The position numbers were made by a program, and so were the translations under genes. From the NCBI GenBank assembly GCA_035529715.1, contig DATKWF010000062.1, forward strand, positions 1 through 8,476: a DNA stretch of 8,476 nucleotides, written 5' to 3'. Origin of the DNA: DATKWF01 sp035529715 (lineage in GTDB: Bacteria; Chloroflexota; Dehalococcoidia; Dehalococcoidales; RBG-16-60-22). The notes beneath the pieces are model-generated. The model did not search any database. It saw only the letters and a list, made by a program, of their open reading frames with translations, and was not told where the DNA came from. Below, piece after piece: positions 1-5,892 of this stretch (the stretch's first letter is position 1; each line of letters starts with the position of its first letter).

Positions 1-998
1 TTGCCGGCGGCTCCAGCGTAAGGAACGCATCACGCACCACCATTGCCCCCACCGGCACCCTGAGCATAATTGCCAGTTGCTCCAGCGGTATTGAACCTCT
101 CTTCGCCCTGAGTTATACCAGGAATATTCTGGATGGCGCCCGGTTGATAGAGGTGAACCCCTATTTTGAGGAGACCGCCAGGAAAGGCGACTTCTACGCT
201 GAGGAGCTTATGCAGAAGCTGGCTGATGGCACTCACCTCGGTGATATTGAGGGTGTGCCGGAAGAAGCCAAACGATTATTTATTACCGCCCATGAGATAA
301 GTCCGGAATGGCACGTCAGGATGCAGGCTGCCTTCCAGAAATCAACCAACAATGCGGTATCAAAGACGGTCAACTTCCCTCAGGATGCTACCCGCGAGGA
401 TGTGGCCAAGGTTTATCGGCTTGCCTACGAGCAAGAACTGAAGGGAATCACCATTTACCGCGACCGTAGTCGTGATGTGCAGGTACTGGTCACCGGCAAG
501 AAAGAGAAAGCTGAAGAGGTCAGGCGTACTCCGAGGAAGCGGGCGAAAGTAACCACCGGCATAACCGAGAGGGTAACTACCGGCTGTGGCTATCTCTATG
601 TCACTGTGAACTCGGATGAGAATGGCATATGCGAGGTATTCTCCAGCCTGGGCAAGGCTGGCGGCTGCGCTTCCGCCCAGCTTGAAGCCACCTGCCGGCT
701 CATCTCCCTGTCTTTAAGGTCCGGGATAGACGTGGCTTCGGTGGTAAAGCAGCTCCGCGGCATCCGCTGTCCGTCCATTGCCTGGGAACAGGGCAAGTCA
801 ATTCTCTCCTGCGCCGATGCCATCGCCAGTGTTCTGGAGAAGCATATCCACGGTAATGATGGTGACGGCAATAAGCCAAAGATTGAAGACTACGGCCTGG
901 CTAAAAACCTGGCGGGACAGTGCCCGGAGTGCAGCAGCACCCTCATCTTTCAGGAAGGCTGCTTCATCTGCCCGTCATGCGGATATACAAAGTGCTAA
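1..998 (+). CDS. nrdJ: Adenosylcobalamin-dependent (class II) ribonucleotide reductase, C-terminal part
   Basis: This is the 3' part of the enzyme that reduces ribonucleotides to deoxyribonucleotides using coenzyme B12; about 331 residues are visible and the 5' end lies outside the window. The frame is open from base 3. It begins with the family's RNASRTTIAPTGT segment and SSGIEPLFA, then FQKSTNNAVSKTVNFP (about 345-380), all typical of NrdJ, and continues through the KGITIYRDRSR stretch (about 441-473). A TSCPD domain follows at roughly 560-850, with GKAGGCASAQLEATCRL, KQLRGIRCPS and LSCADAI; the usual Pro of the last motif is Ala here. The C-terminus is a zinc-ribbon-like module with two CxxC pairs (CPEC at 921-932, CPSC at 969-980) and a terminal Cys, as in the NrdJ subtype with a C-terminal Zn ribbon. 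These C-terminal cysteines are expected to re-reduce the active site. The catalytic cysteines of the barrel are off-window. A repeat cluster starts about 12 bp after the stop codon. Confidence 0.95.
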   Translation, partial: AGGSSVRNASRTTIAPTGTLSIIASCSSGIEPLFALSYTRNILDGARLIEVNPYFEETARKGDFYAEELMQKLADGTHLGDIEGVPEEAKRLFITAHEISPEWHVRMQAAFQKSTNNAVSKTVNFPQDATREDVAKVYRLAYEQELKGITIYRDRSRDVQVLVTGKKEKAEEVRRTPRKRAKVTTGITERVTTGCGYLYVTVNSDENGICEVFSSLGKAGGCASAQLEATCRLISLSLRSGIDVASVVKQLRGIRCPSIAWEQGKSILSCADAIASVLEKHIHGNDGDGNKPKIEDYGLAKNLAGQCPECSSTLIFQEGCFICPSCGYTKC

Positions 999-1017
999 AT
1001 AGGTAGAAACTTTTATT

Positions 1018-1090
1018 AACCCACCCCCTTATTCCCCCTCCCTTGGAAAGGGAAGGGGAATGGTTTTTGAAAAAGGGGCTAACGCCCCTC
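1018..1090 (-). repeat. Composite palindromic repeat, copy 1 (inverted)
   Basis: Read on the - strand this copy has the order: short hairpin (GGGGC/GCCCC core, arms 1084-1089 and 1074-1079, 4-nt loop), linker, longer hairpin (arms 1048-1061 and 1031-1044, 3-nt loop, one mismatch at 1038/1054), then a G-rich tail reaching about 1018. The order matches copies 2 and 3. The four C-runs at 1020-1022, 1024-1028, 1034-1038 and 1040-1042 give a potential G-quadruplex on the - strand. A run of five T at 1064-1068 follows the long hairpin on the + strand, so this copy may also help end nrdJ transcription. Confidence 0.8.
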
Positions 1091-1222
1091 TTAGACACCC
1101 CTTTGGAAAGAGTAAATATTGTGGTTTTAGCCCCCCATTAAACCCGTCTTTACTTGAGAGTAAATATCATAAGCAGAGTCCAGGAGAGGCGAAGCCTCCA
1201 AATATATTTTATAGGGAGTTTT

Positions 1223-1245
1223 AGAGGGACGAAGTCCCTCTTTTT
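1223..1245 (+). terminator. Candidate intrinsic terminator for nrdJ
   Basis: A perfect 8-bp GC-rich stem with a GAA loop (1223-1241) is followed directly by T residues (1241-1245). This fits a Rho-independent terminator on the + strand, about 225 bp after the nrdJ stop. The same hairpin type recurs without a T-run in the tilS copy of the repeat, so the terminator function may be secondary to its repeat origin. The hairpin at 1031-1061 with its T-run at 1064-1068 is a closer alternative. Confidence 0.4.
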
Positions 1246-1299
1246 CTACTCTCCCCCTTCCCCTTGGTAAGGGGAAGGGGGACACAGGGGGATGGGGTT
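1223..1299 (+). repeat. Composite palindromic repeat, copy 2
   Basis: The unit starts with a perfect 8-bp hairpin (AGAGGGAC, loop GAA, GTCCCTCT; 1223-1241). After a 10-nt linker comes a perfect 14-bp inverted repeat (1252-1265 and 1269-1282, loop GGT). The tail CACAGGGGGATGGGGTT ends at 1299. Copy 3 inside tilS has the same order and nearly the same spacing; copy 1 has the same order in reverse. G-runs at 1271-1274, 1277-1281, 1287-1291 and 1294-1297 make a potential G-quadruplex on the + strand. A smaller related hairpin, GAGGC-GAA-GCCTC, precedes it at 1186-1198. Confidence 0.85.
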
Positions 1300-1344
1300 A
1301 CTTAATAAAAACTTGCACGGGGTAGATTACCAAAATAAATACTA

Positions 1345-1393
1345 AGAGGGGGATAGGGTCACCTGCTCAATAGCCAAAGGGGGATGGGGTTGA
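1345..1393 (+). repeat. Two partial copies of the G-rich repeat tail
   Basis: GAGGGGGATAGGGTCA (about 1345-1360) and AAAGGGGGATGGGGTTGA (about 1376-1393) repeat the tail of copy 2 (AGGGGGATGGGGTTA, 1286-1300) without the hairpins in front. They read as remnants or tandem slippage of the tail. Confidence 0.6.
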
Positions 1394-1407
1394 CAGATAC
1401 CCCTCCT

Positions 1408-1436
1408 TTGACACCCCAATATGCCAATGCTATGAT
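1408..1436 (+). promoter_or_regulatory. Sigma-70-type promoter for the CNNM/DUF2344/tilS operon
   Basis: A perfect -35 hexamer TTGACA (1408-1413) is followed by exactly 17 bp and a near-consensus -10 hexamer TATGAT (1431-1436). The predicted start of transcription is about 1443, some 30 bp before the ATG at 1473. It lies just after the repeat cluster and is well placed for the three-gene + strand operon. Confidence 0.75.
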
Positions 1437-1453
1437 TACTTCAAGGAAGTAAT
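1435..1453. promoter_or_regulatory. Inverted repeat over the -10 end and transcription start
   Basis: ATTACTTC (1435-1442) and its exact reverse complement GAAGTAAT (1446-1453) are separated by AAG. The repeat overlaps the last bases of the -10 hexamer and the predicted start site, which is a typical place for a repressor operator. It could instead act as a hairpin at the 5' end of the mRNA. No known regulator consensus is recognised. Confidence 0.5.
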
Positions 1454-1472
1454 ACTGGTGGGGTGAGCCTAT

Positions 1473-2783
1473 ATGTCAAATATTGAACTATACTTGGTGC
1501 TATTTGTCGTCTGCCTGCTGCTCTCAGCCTTCTTCTCTGCTTCGGAGACGTCCTTCGTTGCTCTGCAGAGGATAAGGGTAGAGCATCTGGTTGAGAGCAA
1601 GGTCAAAGGTGCCAGGCGGGTCGCCAGAATGATTAAGAAACCGGAGAAGCTTCTCTCCACCATCCTGCTGGGCAATAACTTTGTCAACGTGGCTGCCGCC
1701 GCCCTGGGCACAATGATGGCAGACTCCGTCTGGGGGGAGCGGGGTGTCCTCATTGCTACCATCGGGGTAACCATTCTTATCCTGATATTTGCTGAAGCTA
1801 CTCCCAAGACCATCGCCACCCAGCACGCGGAGAGGTTATCCATTATATTCGCCCGACCGATAGAGTGGATAGCCTGGCTGCTTACCCCCTTCGTTATCGC
1901 CCTGAGCTGGATAGCTTCAGTGTTCAGCAAGCTGATGGGTGGAAAACCTGTTTTAAGGTCGCTGGCCAGTCCCGAAGAAATCCGCACCATGATATCGGTG
2001 GGGCACAAGGAGGGGACAGTGGAGGAAGCCGAGGCCGAGATGCTGCACAACGTCTTTGAGTTCGGTGACCGCCCCGTCAATGAAGTCATGATACCGCGCC
2101 TGGAAGTGGTCAGCATTGAACAGGGCTCAAAGATAAACGACTTTCTTACCCTTTATGCCGAGTCACCCCTCTCCCGCTTCCCGGTGTATCAGGAGAATAT
2201 GGACAATGTTGTCGGCATTCTTTCAGTAAAAGATGTGCTTATGGCTCAGGCTAAGGGTAGCATCACTGATGACAGCACCATAGACGACCTGGTTCGCCCG
2301 GCTTACTTTGCCCCGGAGAGCAAGCGCATTAACGAACTGTTTGCCGAGATGCGCGATAAAAACTACCGGATGTGCGTGGTGGTGGACGAATACGGCGGTA
2401 CTGCCGGCGTGGTCAGTCTTTCCCGGCTGGTTGAAGAAATTGTCGGTCCGGTGGGAGATGAGCTGGCCGATGTCGAGAAAGAGTACGAGATAATCAACGA
2501 TTACACCTTCCAGATTGACGGCAGTATGCGCATTGAGGAAGCCAACGAAGAGATGGAACTGGAGTTACCTGAAGGCGACTATGAGACGGTGGCTGGCTTT
2601 GTCCTCCACCTGTTGGGGCACATACCCAAGCTTAATGAACAGCTACGATACAAGGGCTTGAAGCTGGTTATAACCGAAATGCGCGGGCTGAAAATAGAAA
2701 AAATCCTCCTGACCAAGGAAAAGAGAGGCGGTACTGGAACAGAGGGTTCGGCTGAGGGCAGGAGTGAACCCGGCAAAAAATAA
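1473..2783 (+). CDS. CNNM/CorC (HlyC) family membrane protein with CBS pair, probable Mg2+/divalent cation transporter
   Basis: A 436-residue inner-membrane protein of the CNNM/CorC/MpfA family, linked to Mg2+ (and Co2+) efflux or homeostasis and often annotated as 'hemolysin'. The N-terminal CNNM domain (about 1-195) has hydrophobic segments near 4-24, 65-85, 90-110 and 130-150 and carries family motifs SASET (22-26), GNN (67-69) and EATPK (108-112). A CBS pair follows (about 202-315), including VNEVMIPR (202-209) and VVVDEYGGTAGVVSL. The C-terminal CorC/HlyC domain occupies about 335-415, then a short Gly/Glu/Lys-rich tail. Length and domain order are normal for the family. The ATG at 1473 is preceded by GGGGTGA about 6 nt upstream. 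It is first in a + strand operon with the DUF2344 gene (35-bp gap) and tilS. Transported ion and direction cannot be read from sequence. Confidence 0.92.
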   Translation: MSNIELYLVLFVVCLLLSAFFSASETSFVALQRIRVEHLVESKVKGARRVARMIKKPEKLLSTILLGNNFVNVAAAALGTMMADSVWGERGVLIATIGVTILILIFAEATPKTIATQHAERLSIIFARPIEWIAWLLTPFVIALSWIASVFSKLMGGKPVLRSLASPEEIRTMISVGHKEGTVEEAEAEMLHNVFEFGDRPVNEVMIPRLEVVSIEQGSKINDFLTLYAESPLSRFPVYQENMDNVVGILSVKDVLMAQAKGSITDDSTIDDLVRPAYFAPESKRINELFAEMRDKNYRMCVVVDEYGGTAGVVSLSRLVEEIVGPVGDELADVEKEYEIINDYTFQIDGSMRIEEANEEMELELPEGDYETVAGFVLHLLGHIPKLNEQLRYKGLKLVITEMRGLKIEKILLTKEKRGGTGTEGSAEGRSEPGKK

Positions 2784-2818
2784 AGTAAAGGTTAATCCGC
2801 CCTGAATTAGAGGAGACT

Positions 2819-3472
2819 ATGCAGCGTCTGCGCATCAGGTTCAACCGAGGACAAGAAGTAAAGTTCATCTCCCATCTGGATATAATGCGCTTGTGGCATA
2901 GAGCGCTCAACCGGGCAGGGATAGCGCTGGCTTATTCAGAAGGGTTTAATCCCCACCCCCGCATGTCTCTGGCGGCACCCCTCGCCGTGGGAGTAACCAG
3001 CGAAGCCGAGTTAATGGATGTCAATCTCGCCAAATTTGCCTCTCCCCACTTCTTCACGGCAGCGGTAAGCCAGCAGTTGCCCCCCGGCATTTCAATATTG
3101 CAGGTGTACATGGTAGCCCTGACCCTGCCTTCGCTGCAGTCCCAGGTGCGCTATGCCGAATATCAAGTTGAACTGGAAACCGAAAAGGAACAAAAGGATG
3201 TGGAGTCAGCGCTTGATTCCCTGCTTTCACTGGAGCAGCTGCCCTGGCAGCACCAGAGGGATACCGGCCCGAGAAACTACGACCTCAGGGCGCTGATTGA
3301 CCACCTGTGGCTCATTGATTGGCACGGTGGCTCTAGCACGATAGGCATGAGGTTGCGCTGTGATAGTAATGGCTCGGGAAGACCGGAGCAGGTTGCCGCC
3401 GCTCTGGGCTTTACCGGTTATCCGCAGTCCATACACCGCACCAAACTTATTTTAGGAACAGTTGCCAAGTAA
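2819..3472 (+). CDS. DUF2344 / radical SAM-linked protein (TIGR03936 type)
   Basis: A 217-residue soluble protein of the DUF2344 family. Members are encoded next to, or fused to the C-terminus of, a B12-binding radical SAM protein (TIGR03960 type); the exact reaction is not established. The conserved N-terminal block is clear: RLRIRFNRGQEVKFISHLD (3-21), then YSEGFNPHPRMS (39-50) and PLAVGV (54-59). The C-terminal part (about 110-217) is more variable and ends normally. The ATG at 2819 has AGGAG (2811-2815) with a short 3-nt gap. It sits between the CNNM gene and tilS and reads as part of the same transcript. The expected radical SAM partner is not adjacent: upstream is the CNNM gene and downstream is tilS. 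No damage is visible, so a trans-acting or distantly encoded partner is likely. Confidence 0.88.
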   Translation: MQRLRIRFNRGQEVKFISHLDIMRLWHRALNRAGIALAYSEGFNPHPRMSLAAPLAVGVTSEAELMDVNLAKFASPHFFTAAVSQQLPPGISILQVYMVALTLPSLQSQVRYAEYQVELETEKEQKDVESALDSLLSLEQLPWQHQRDTGPRNYDLRALIDHLWLIDWHGGSSTIGMRLRCDSNGSGRPEQVAAALGFTGYPQSIHRTKLILGTVAK

Positions 3473-3493
3473 TCTTACAAAGAGGCGCAATTG

Positions 3494-4987
3494 GTGACCA
3501 AGAAAGAACCGCCACTGGAACAGAGAGTGCTGGGCTTTATCCAGAACCAGCACCTGGTGTCAAAAAATCAGAAGCTGGTGGTGGCTGTGTCCGGCGGCCC
3601 GGATTCGGTCTGCCTGCTCCATATTCTGCATAAGCTGCGGGAAAAGCTGGGCATAGCACTGCATGTGGCTCACCTTGACCACCAGCTGCGGGGGGCTGAG
3701 TCTGAGGCTGATGCCCGATATGTTGCCGACCTGGCGCATCAGTTGGACCTGCCGGCTACTGTAGAGCGTCGTGATGTCAAGTCCTACCAGTCCCGGCAGC
3801 GCCTTTCCCTGGAAGAGGCAGCCCGTGAGGTGCGCTATACCTTTCTGGCTCAGGTGGCGGATACTATCGGCGCCGACCGGGCGGCGGTGGGGCACACTGC
3901 TGACGACCATGTTGAAACCATATTGATGCACCTGATTAGGGGAACCGGCACCAGGGGACTGCGGGGATTACAGCCATTAAGCCAGTGGCAGCACCCGGGT
4001 AACCGCCTCACTGTAGTAAGACCGCTACTGCCGGTAAGCCGGCAGGATACCGAGGACTATTGCCGGAAGTACCGGCTTATGCCCCGGATTGATACTTCAA
4101 ACCTGTCCCTCTCACATCTCCGGAATAGAATCCGCCAGCAGCTAATGCCCCTGCTCCAGAGCTATAACCCGCGGGTGGACGAAGCCTTGCTCCGGGCTGC
4201 CCGCATTGTGGCTGACGACCTTTCCTTCCTGGGTGAAGTGGTCGACCGGCTGTGGGATAAAGTTGTCCGGGAGCAGGAAAACACGATTATTCTGGATAAA
4301 GAAAGCTTTCTTGAACTGCCCCCCGCCCTGCAACGGCACCTGCTGCGAACCGGCATTGAAAAGCTGCTGGGTAATCTTATAGATATTGAGACCCGCCATA
4401 TTGAGGAAGTAATGGCTGCCTTAAGCAAGCCGGCGGGAAAGAAAATCACCCTGCCTGGGGGCTTAATCTTTGCCATAGAATATGATAAATACCTGCTGGG
4501 TACGGACCCCGCCGCCCTGTCCCCCTTTCCCGTTCTTGAGTCTGAGTTTACCCTGAAAATTCCGGGGCAGACACGGCTATCAGGCTGGTGTGTTGAGGCA
4601 GAGGTTATAGACAAAAATGGAGAGTCTAAGAGGGGCTTCGCCCCTCTAACCAATCTTCCCCCTCCCTTATCAAGGGAGGGGGATAAAGGGGATGGGTTGT
4701 CAAATAACCTTCTCTCCGCTTATTTTGATATTGATAAGGCTGGCACGGAGCTGACTGTACGCACCCGCCAGCCCGGTGACAGGTTCCAGCCGCTGGGCAT
4801 GAGCCAGCCCAAGAAAATTAACGAGTTTATGATTGACAGCAAGATTCCTCAGGCTTGGCGACGGCGAGTTCCGGTTGTCTGCTCACCTGACCATATCCTG
4901 TGGGTGGTCGGCTTTCGCATAGATGAGCGGGCAAAGGTTACTGGAGATACGAAACAGGTACTGCGTCTGGAATTCAAGCGGAGCTGA
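3494..4987 (+). CDS. tilS: tRNA(Ile)-lysidine synthetase, with an in-frame repeat insertion
   Basis: An ATP-dependent cytoplasmic enzyme that converts C34 of the tRNA-Ile CAU anticodon to lysidine so that it reads AUA. Counting from GTG 3494, the N-terminal PP-loop domain has the ATP signature SGGPDS (33-38), HLDHQLRG, GHTADDHVET and RGTGTRGLRGL. A TilS-type linker domain follows, and the C-terminal TilS domain shows RQPGDRFQPLGM, KINEFMIDSKIP and VVGFRIDERAKVT. The protein is 497 residues, longer than usual for TilS, and the excess is explained by about 25 residues (379-403) encoded by a palindromic repeat at 4629-4699. They fall in the variable stretch before the C-terminal domain, and the frame stays open. 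The start is either TTG 3491 or GTG 3494; AGAGG (3481-3485) lies 5 or 8 nt upstream, and GTG is preferred. It is the last gene of the operon and converges on the UbiA-family gene. Confidence 0.93.
   Translation: MTKKEPPLEQRVLGFIQNQHLVSKNQKLVVAVSGGPDSVCLLHILHKLREKLGIALHVAHLDHQLRGAESEADARYVADLAHQLDLPATVERRDVKSYQSRQRLSLEEAAREVRYTFLAQVADTIGADRAAVGHTADDHVETILMHLIRGTGTRGLRGLQPLSQWQHPGNRLTVVRPLLPVSRQDTEDYCRKYRLMPRIDTSNLSLSHLRNRIRQQLMPLLQSYNPRVDEALLRAARIVADDLSFLGEVVDRLWDKVVREQENTIILDKESFLELPPALQRHLLRTGIEKLLGNLIDIETRHIEEVMAALSKPAGKKITLPGGLIFAIEYDKYLLGTDPAALSPFPVLESEFTLKIPGQTRLSGWCVEAEVIDKNGESKRGFAPLTNLPPPLSREGDKGDGLSNNLLSAYFDIDKAGTELTVRTRQPGDRFQPLGMSQPKKINEFMIDSKIPQAWRRRVPVVCSPDHILWVVGFRIDERAKVTGDTKQVLRLEFKRS
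4629..4699 (+). repeat. Composite palindromic repeat, copy 3, inside the tilS coding region
   Basis: The unit has a perfect 8-bp hairpin (AGAGGGGC, loop TTC, GCCCCTCT; 4629-4647), a 9-nt linker and a perfect 12-bp inverted repeat (4657-4668 and 4672-4683, loop ATC). The tail TAAAGGGGATGGGTTG ends at 4699. Order and spacing match copy 2 at 1223-1299. It is translated in frame as a segment including RGFAPLTNLPPPLSREGDKG. G-runs at 4674-4676, 4678-4682, 4688-4691 and 4694-4696 keep the quadruplex-capable pattern on the coding strand. Confidence 0.85.
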
Positions 4988-5022
4988 TTCAGTAGTTAAG
5001 CATCCAGTAAATTCAGTCCTGT

Positions 5023-5853
5023 CTACAGGCTCCCCAGAATCATCGCCAGGCAGATGATGCTCCCCATTCCCATCATGAAGACAAGTGTCAGTGTGTAGGC
5101 GAGCTTCGGGCTGGGGCGGGTGACAAAAAGCCAGGCGCAGACCAGGCCCACGACGGTGAAAACCAGGGCAAGGTACAAATAGATGGCACTGAATTCGCCG
5201 GTAAAGTATGCCGCCAGGCTAAAGATGTATGAGATGATTAAGCAGACGCCGGTGAACTGGGCAGTACGCTTTATTCCGTAACGCTTCGGTAGAGTCTGCA
5301 CACGGGTTGCCTCATCCTGAGGGAAATCACGGATATCAATCATACCCCGCCCGCCGAACATGGCGAAGAAGAACATGCCCGCCAGAAGTACCAGTCCCGG
5401 GCTCAGGCTACCCGCCGCCACCCCCATGAACACATACAGCCCTTGCAGGAAACCCAGTGTCAGGGCACGTGCCAGAGGACGTTCGAAAATGTGCAGAGCC
5501 AGCCCGACGATAACGCCCAGGATGATACTCCAGGGCAGTAGCGCCCAGGGAGCCGTCAGAATTATTAGAGCCAGGCTGATGGCGATGAAAGTAAGGGAGA
5601 AGGCAAGACCGGCTGGTATGGAGAGGGAGCCATCGGTATAAGGATTGTGACGTATCTCTGCCCGGGGACCCTCGGTGTCCAGGTCACGGTCGGCGTAAAA
5701 GTCCAGGGAGAAGCCGCCCACCGCCAGGCACCACCCGGCGACGGTCATTAATATTGAATTGACAGCCCCGGTGCCAGCGGCAAAAGCGGATGCGCCGGTA
5801 ATCGTCGCCACCATCACGGTGCGGTTAAGGCGCAACAGCCAGAAGAAAGCCAT
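5023..5853 (-). CDS. UbiA-superfamily prenyltransferase (substrate unknown)
   Basis: A 276-residue polytopic membrane protein with about nine hydrophobic segments (near 13-32, 34-50, 80-99, 103-120, 131-148, 153-167, 200-216, 222-244 and 252-273). UbiA-type enzymes join an isoprenoid diphosphate to an aromatic or glycerol acceptor in the membrane, using two Asp-rich Mg2+ sites. Site 1 is D51, D55, D59 (DFYADRDLD), where the family normally has Asn at the first position. Site 2 is D173, D176, D180 (MIDIRDFPQD), followed by TLPKRYG, which is typical. The usual Arg-Pro after site 1 is replaced by Asn-Pro (HNPYTDG, 69-75). The quinone, tetrapyrrole or lipid acceptor cannot be assigned. The start is ATG 5853; no other standard start lies between it and the in-frame stop upstream, and the ribosome site is weak. 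It begins 34 bp after the CoA-transferase gene and probably depends on that transcript. Confidence 0.85.
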   Translation of the reverse strand: MAFFWLLRLNRTVMVATITGASAFAAGTGAVNSILMTVAGWCLAVGGFSLDFYADRDLDTEGPRAEIRHNPYTDGSLSIPAGLAFSLTFIAISLALIILTAPWALLPWSIILGVIVGLALHIFERPLARALTLGFLQGLYVFMGVAAGSLSPGLVLLAGMFFFAMFGGRGMIDIRDFPQDEATRVQTLPKRYGIKRTAQFTGVCLIISYIFSLAAYFTGEFSAIYLYLALVFTVVGLVCAWLFVTRPSPKLAYTLTLVFMMGMGSIICLAMILGSL

Positions 5854-5871
5854 AGGCTTGGAAAACCGCGG

Positions 5872-5892
5872 CTTGCTAACTTCCTTGCTAAC
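5872..5892. repeat. Short tandem repeat across the CoA-transferase stop codon
   Basis: CTTGCTAAC occurs at 5872-5880 and again at 5884-5892 (period 12 bp). On the - strand this is GTTAGCAAG twice, and the TAG stop of the CoA-transferase lies inside the first copy. It looks like a small local duplication in the 34-bp spacer before the prenyltransferase gene. Confidence 0.6.

Larger units (their letters stand above)
1011..1310. mobile_element. Possible MITE-like element made of repeat copies 1 and 2
   Basis: Copies 1 and 2 face away from each other and their outer ends continue into a shared 9-bp inverted end (TTTTATTAA at 1011-1019, TTAATAAAA at 1302-1310). The stretch thus looks like a roughly 300-bp non-coding element with long imperfect terminal inverted repeats and no transposase. 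A GGTAGA hexamer occurs on both sides (1002-1007 and 1321-1326) but at unequal distances (3 and 10 bp) from the ends, so it is weak support for a target duplication. The alternative is two independent insertions of a dispersed palindrome in opposite orientation. Confidence 0.4.
999..1472. other. Gene-free interval filled with repeats, ending in a promoter
   Basis: No convincing reading frame exists in these 474 bp on either strand. The first 310 bp are occupied by two copies of a composite palindromic repeat in opposite orientation, with AT-richer sequence between them. An 11-bp direct repeat AGAGTAAATAT (1109-1119 and 1157-1167) lies in that central part. From about 1345 to 1393 there are two partial copies of the G-rich tail. 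The last 65 bp carry the promoter, an inverted repeat and the ribosome binding site of the next gene. No tRNA or recognisable structured RNA is seen. Confidence 0.8.

Noticed and set aside
1011..1393. CRISPR array
   Set aside because: The repeats are palindromic units in mixed orientation with unequal spacing and no regular spacers; no cas genes are present.
1390..1395. A second TTGACA as -35 element for the CNNM gene
   Set aside because: It falls at the end of a G-rich tail repeat and has no -10-like hexamer 16-18 bp downstream, unlike the TTGACA at 1408.
1469..2116. 215-codon open frame on the - strand opposite the CNNM gene
   Set aside because: The + strand frame has unmistakable CNNM and CBS motifs; the antisense frame is Ser/Thr/Arg-rich with no motif.
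4629..4699. Repeat in tilS as an assembly chimera or gene disruption
   Set aside because: The reading frame stays open through the unit, and the conserved TilS motifs continue in the same frame on both sides.
5018..5029. CCTGT/ACAGG hairpin between the convergent tilS and UbiA-family genes, as a terminator
   Set aside because: Only a 5-bp stem with a 2-nt loop and no T-run on either strand, and it overlaps the UbiA-family stop codon. No terminator could be supported in this 35-bp gap.
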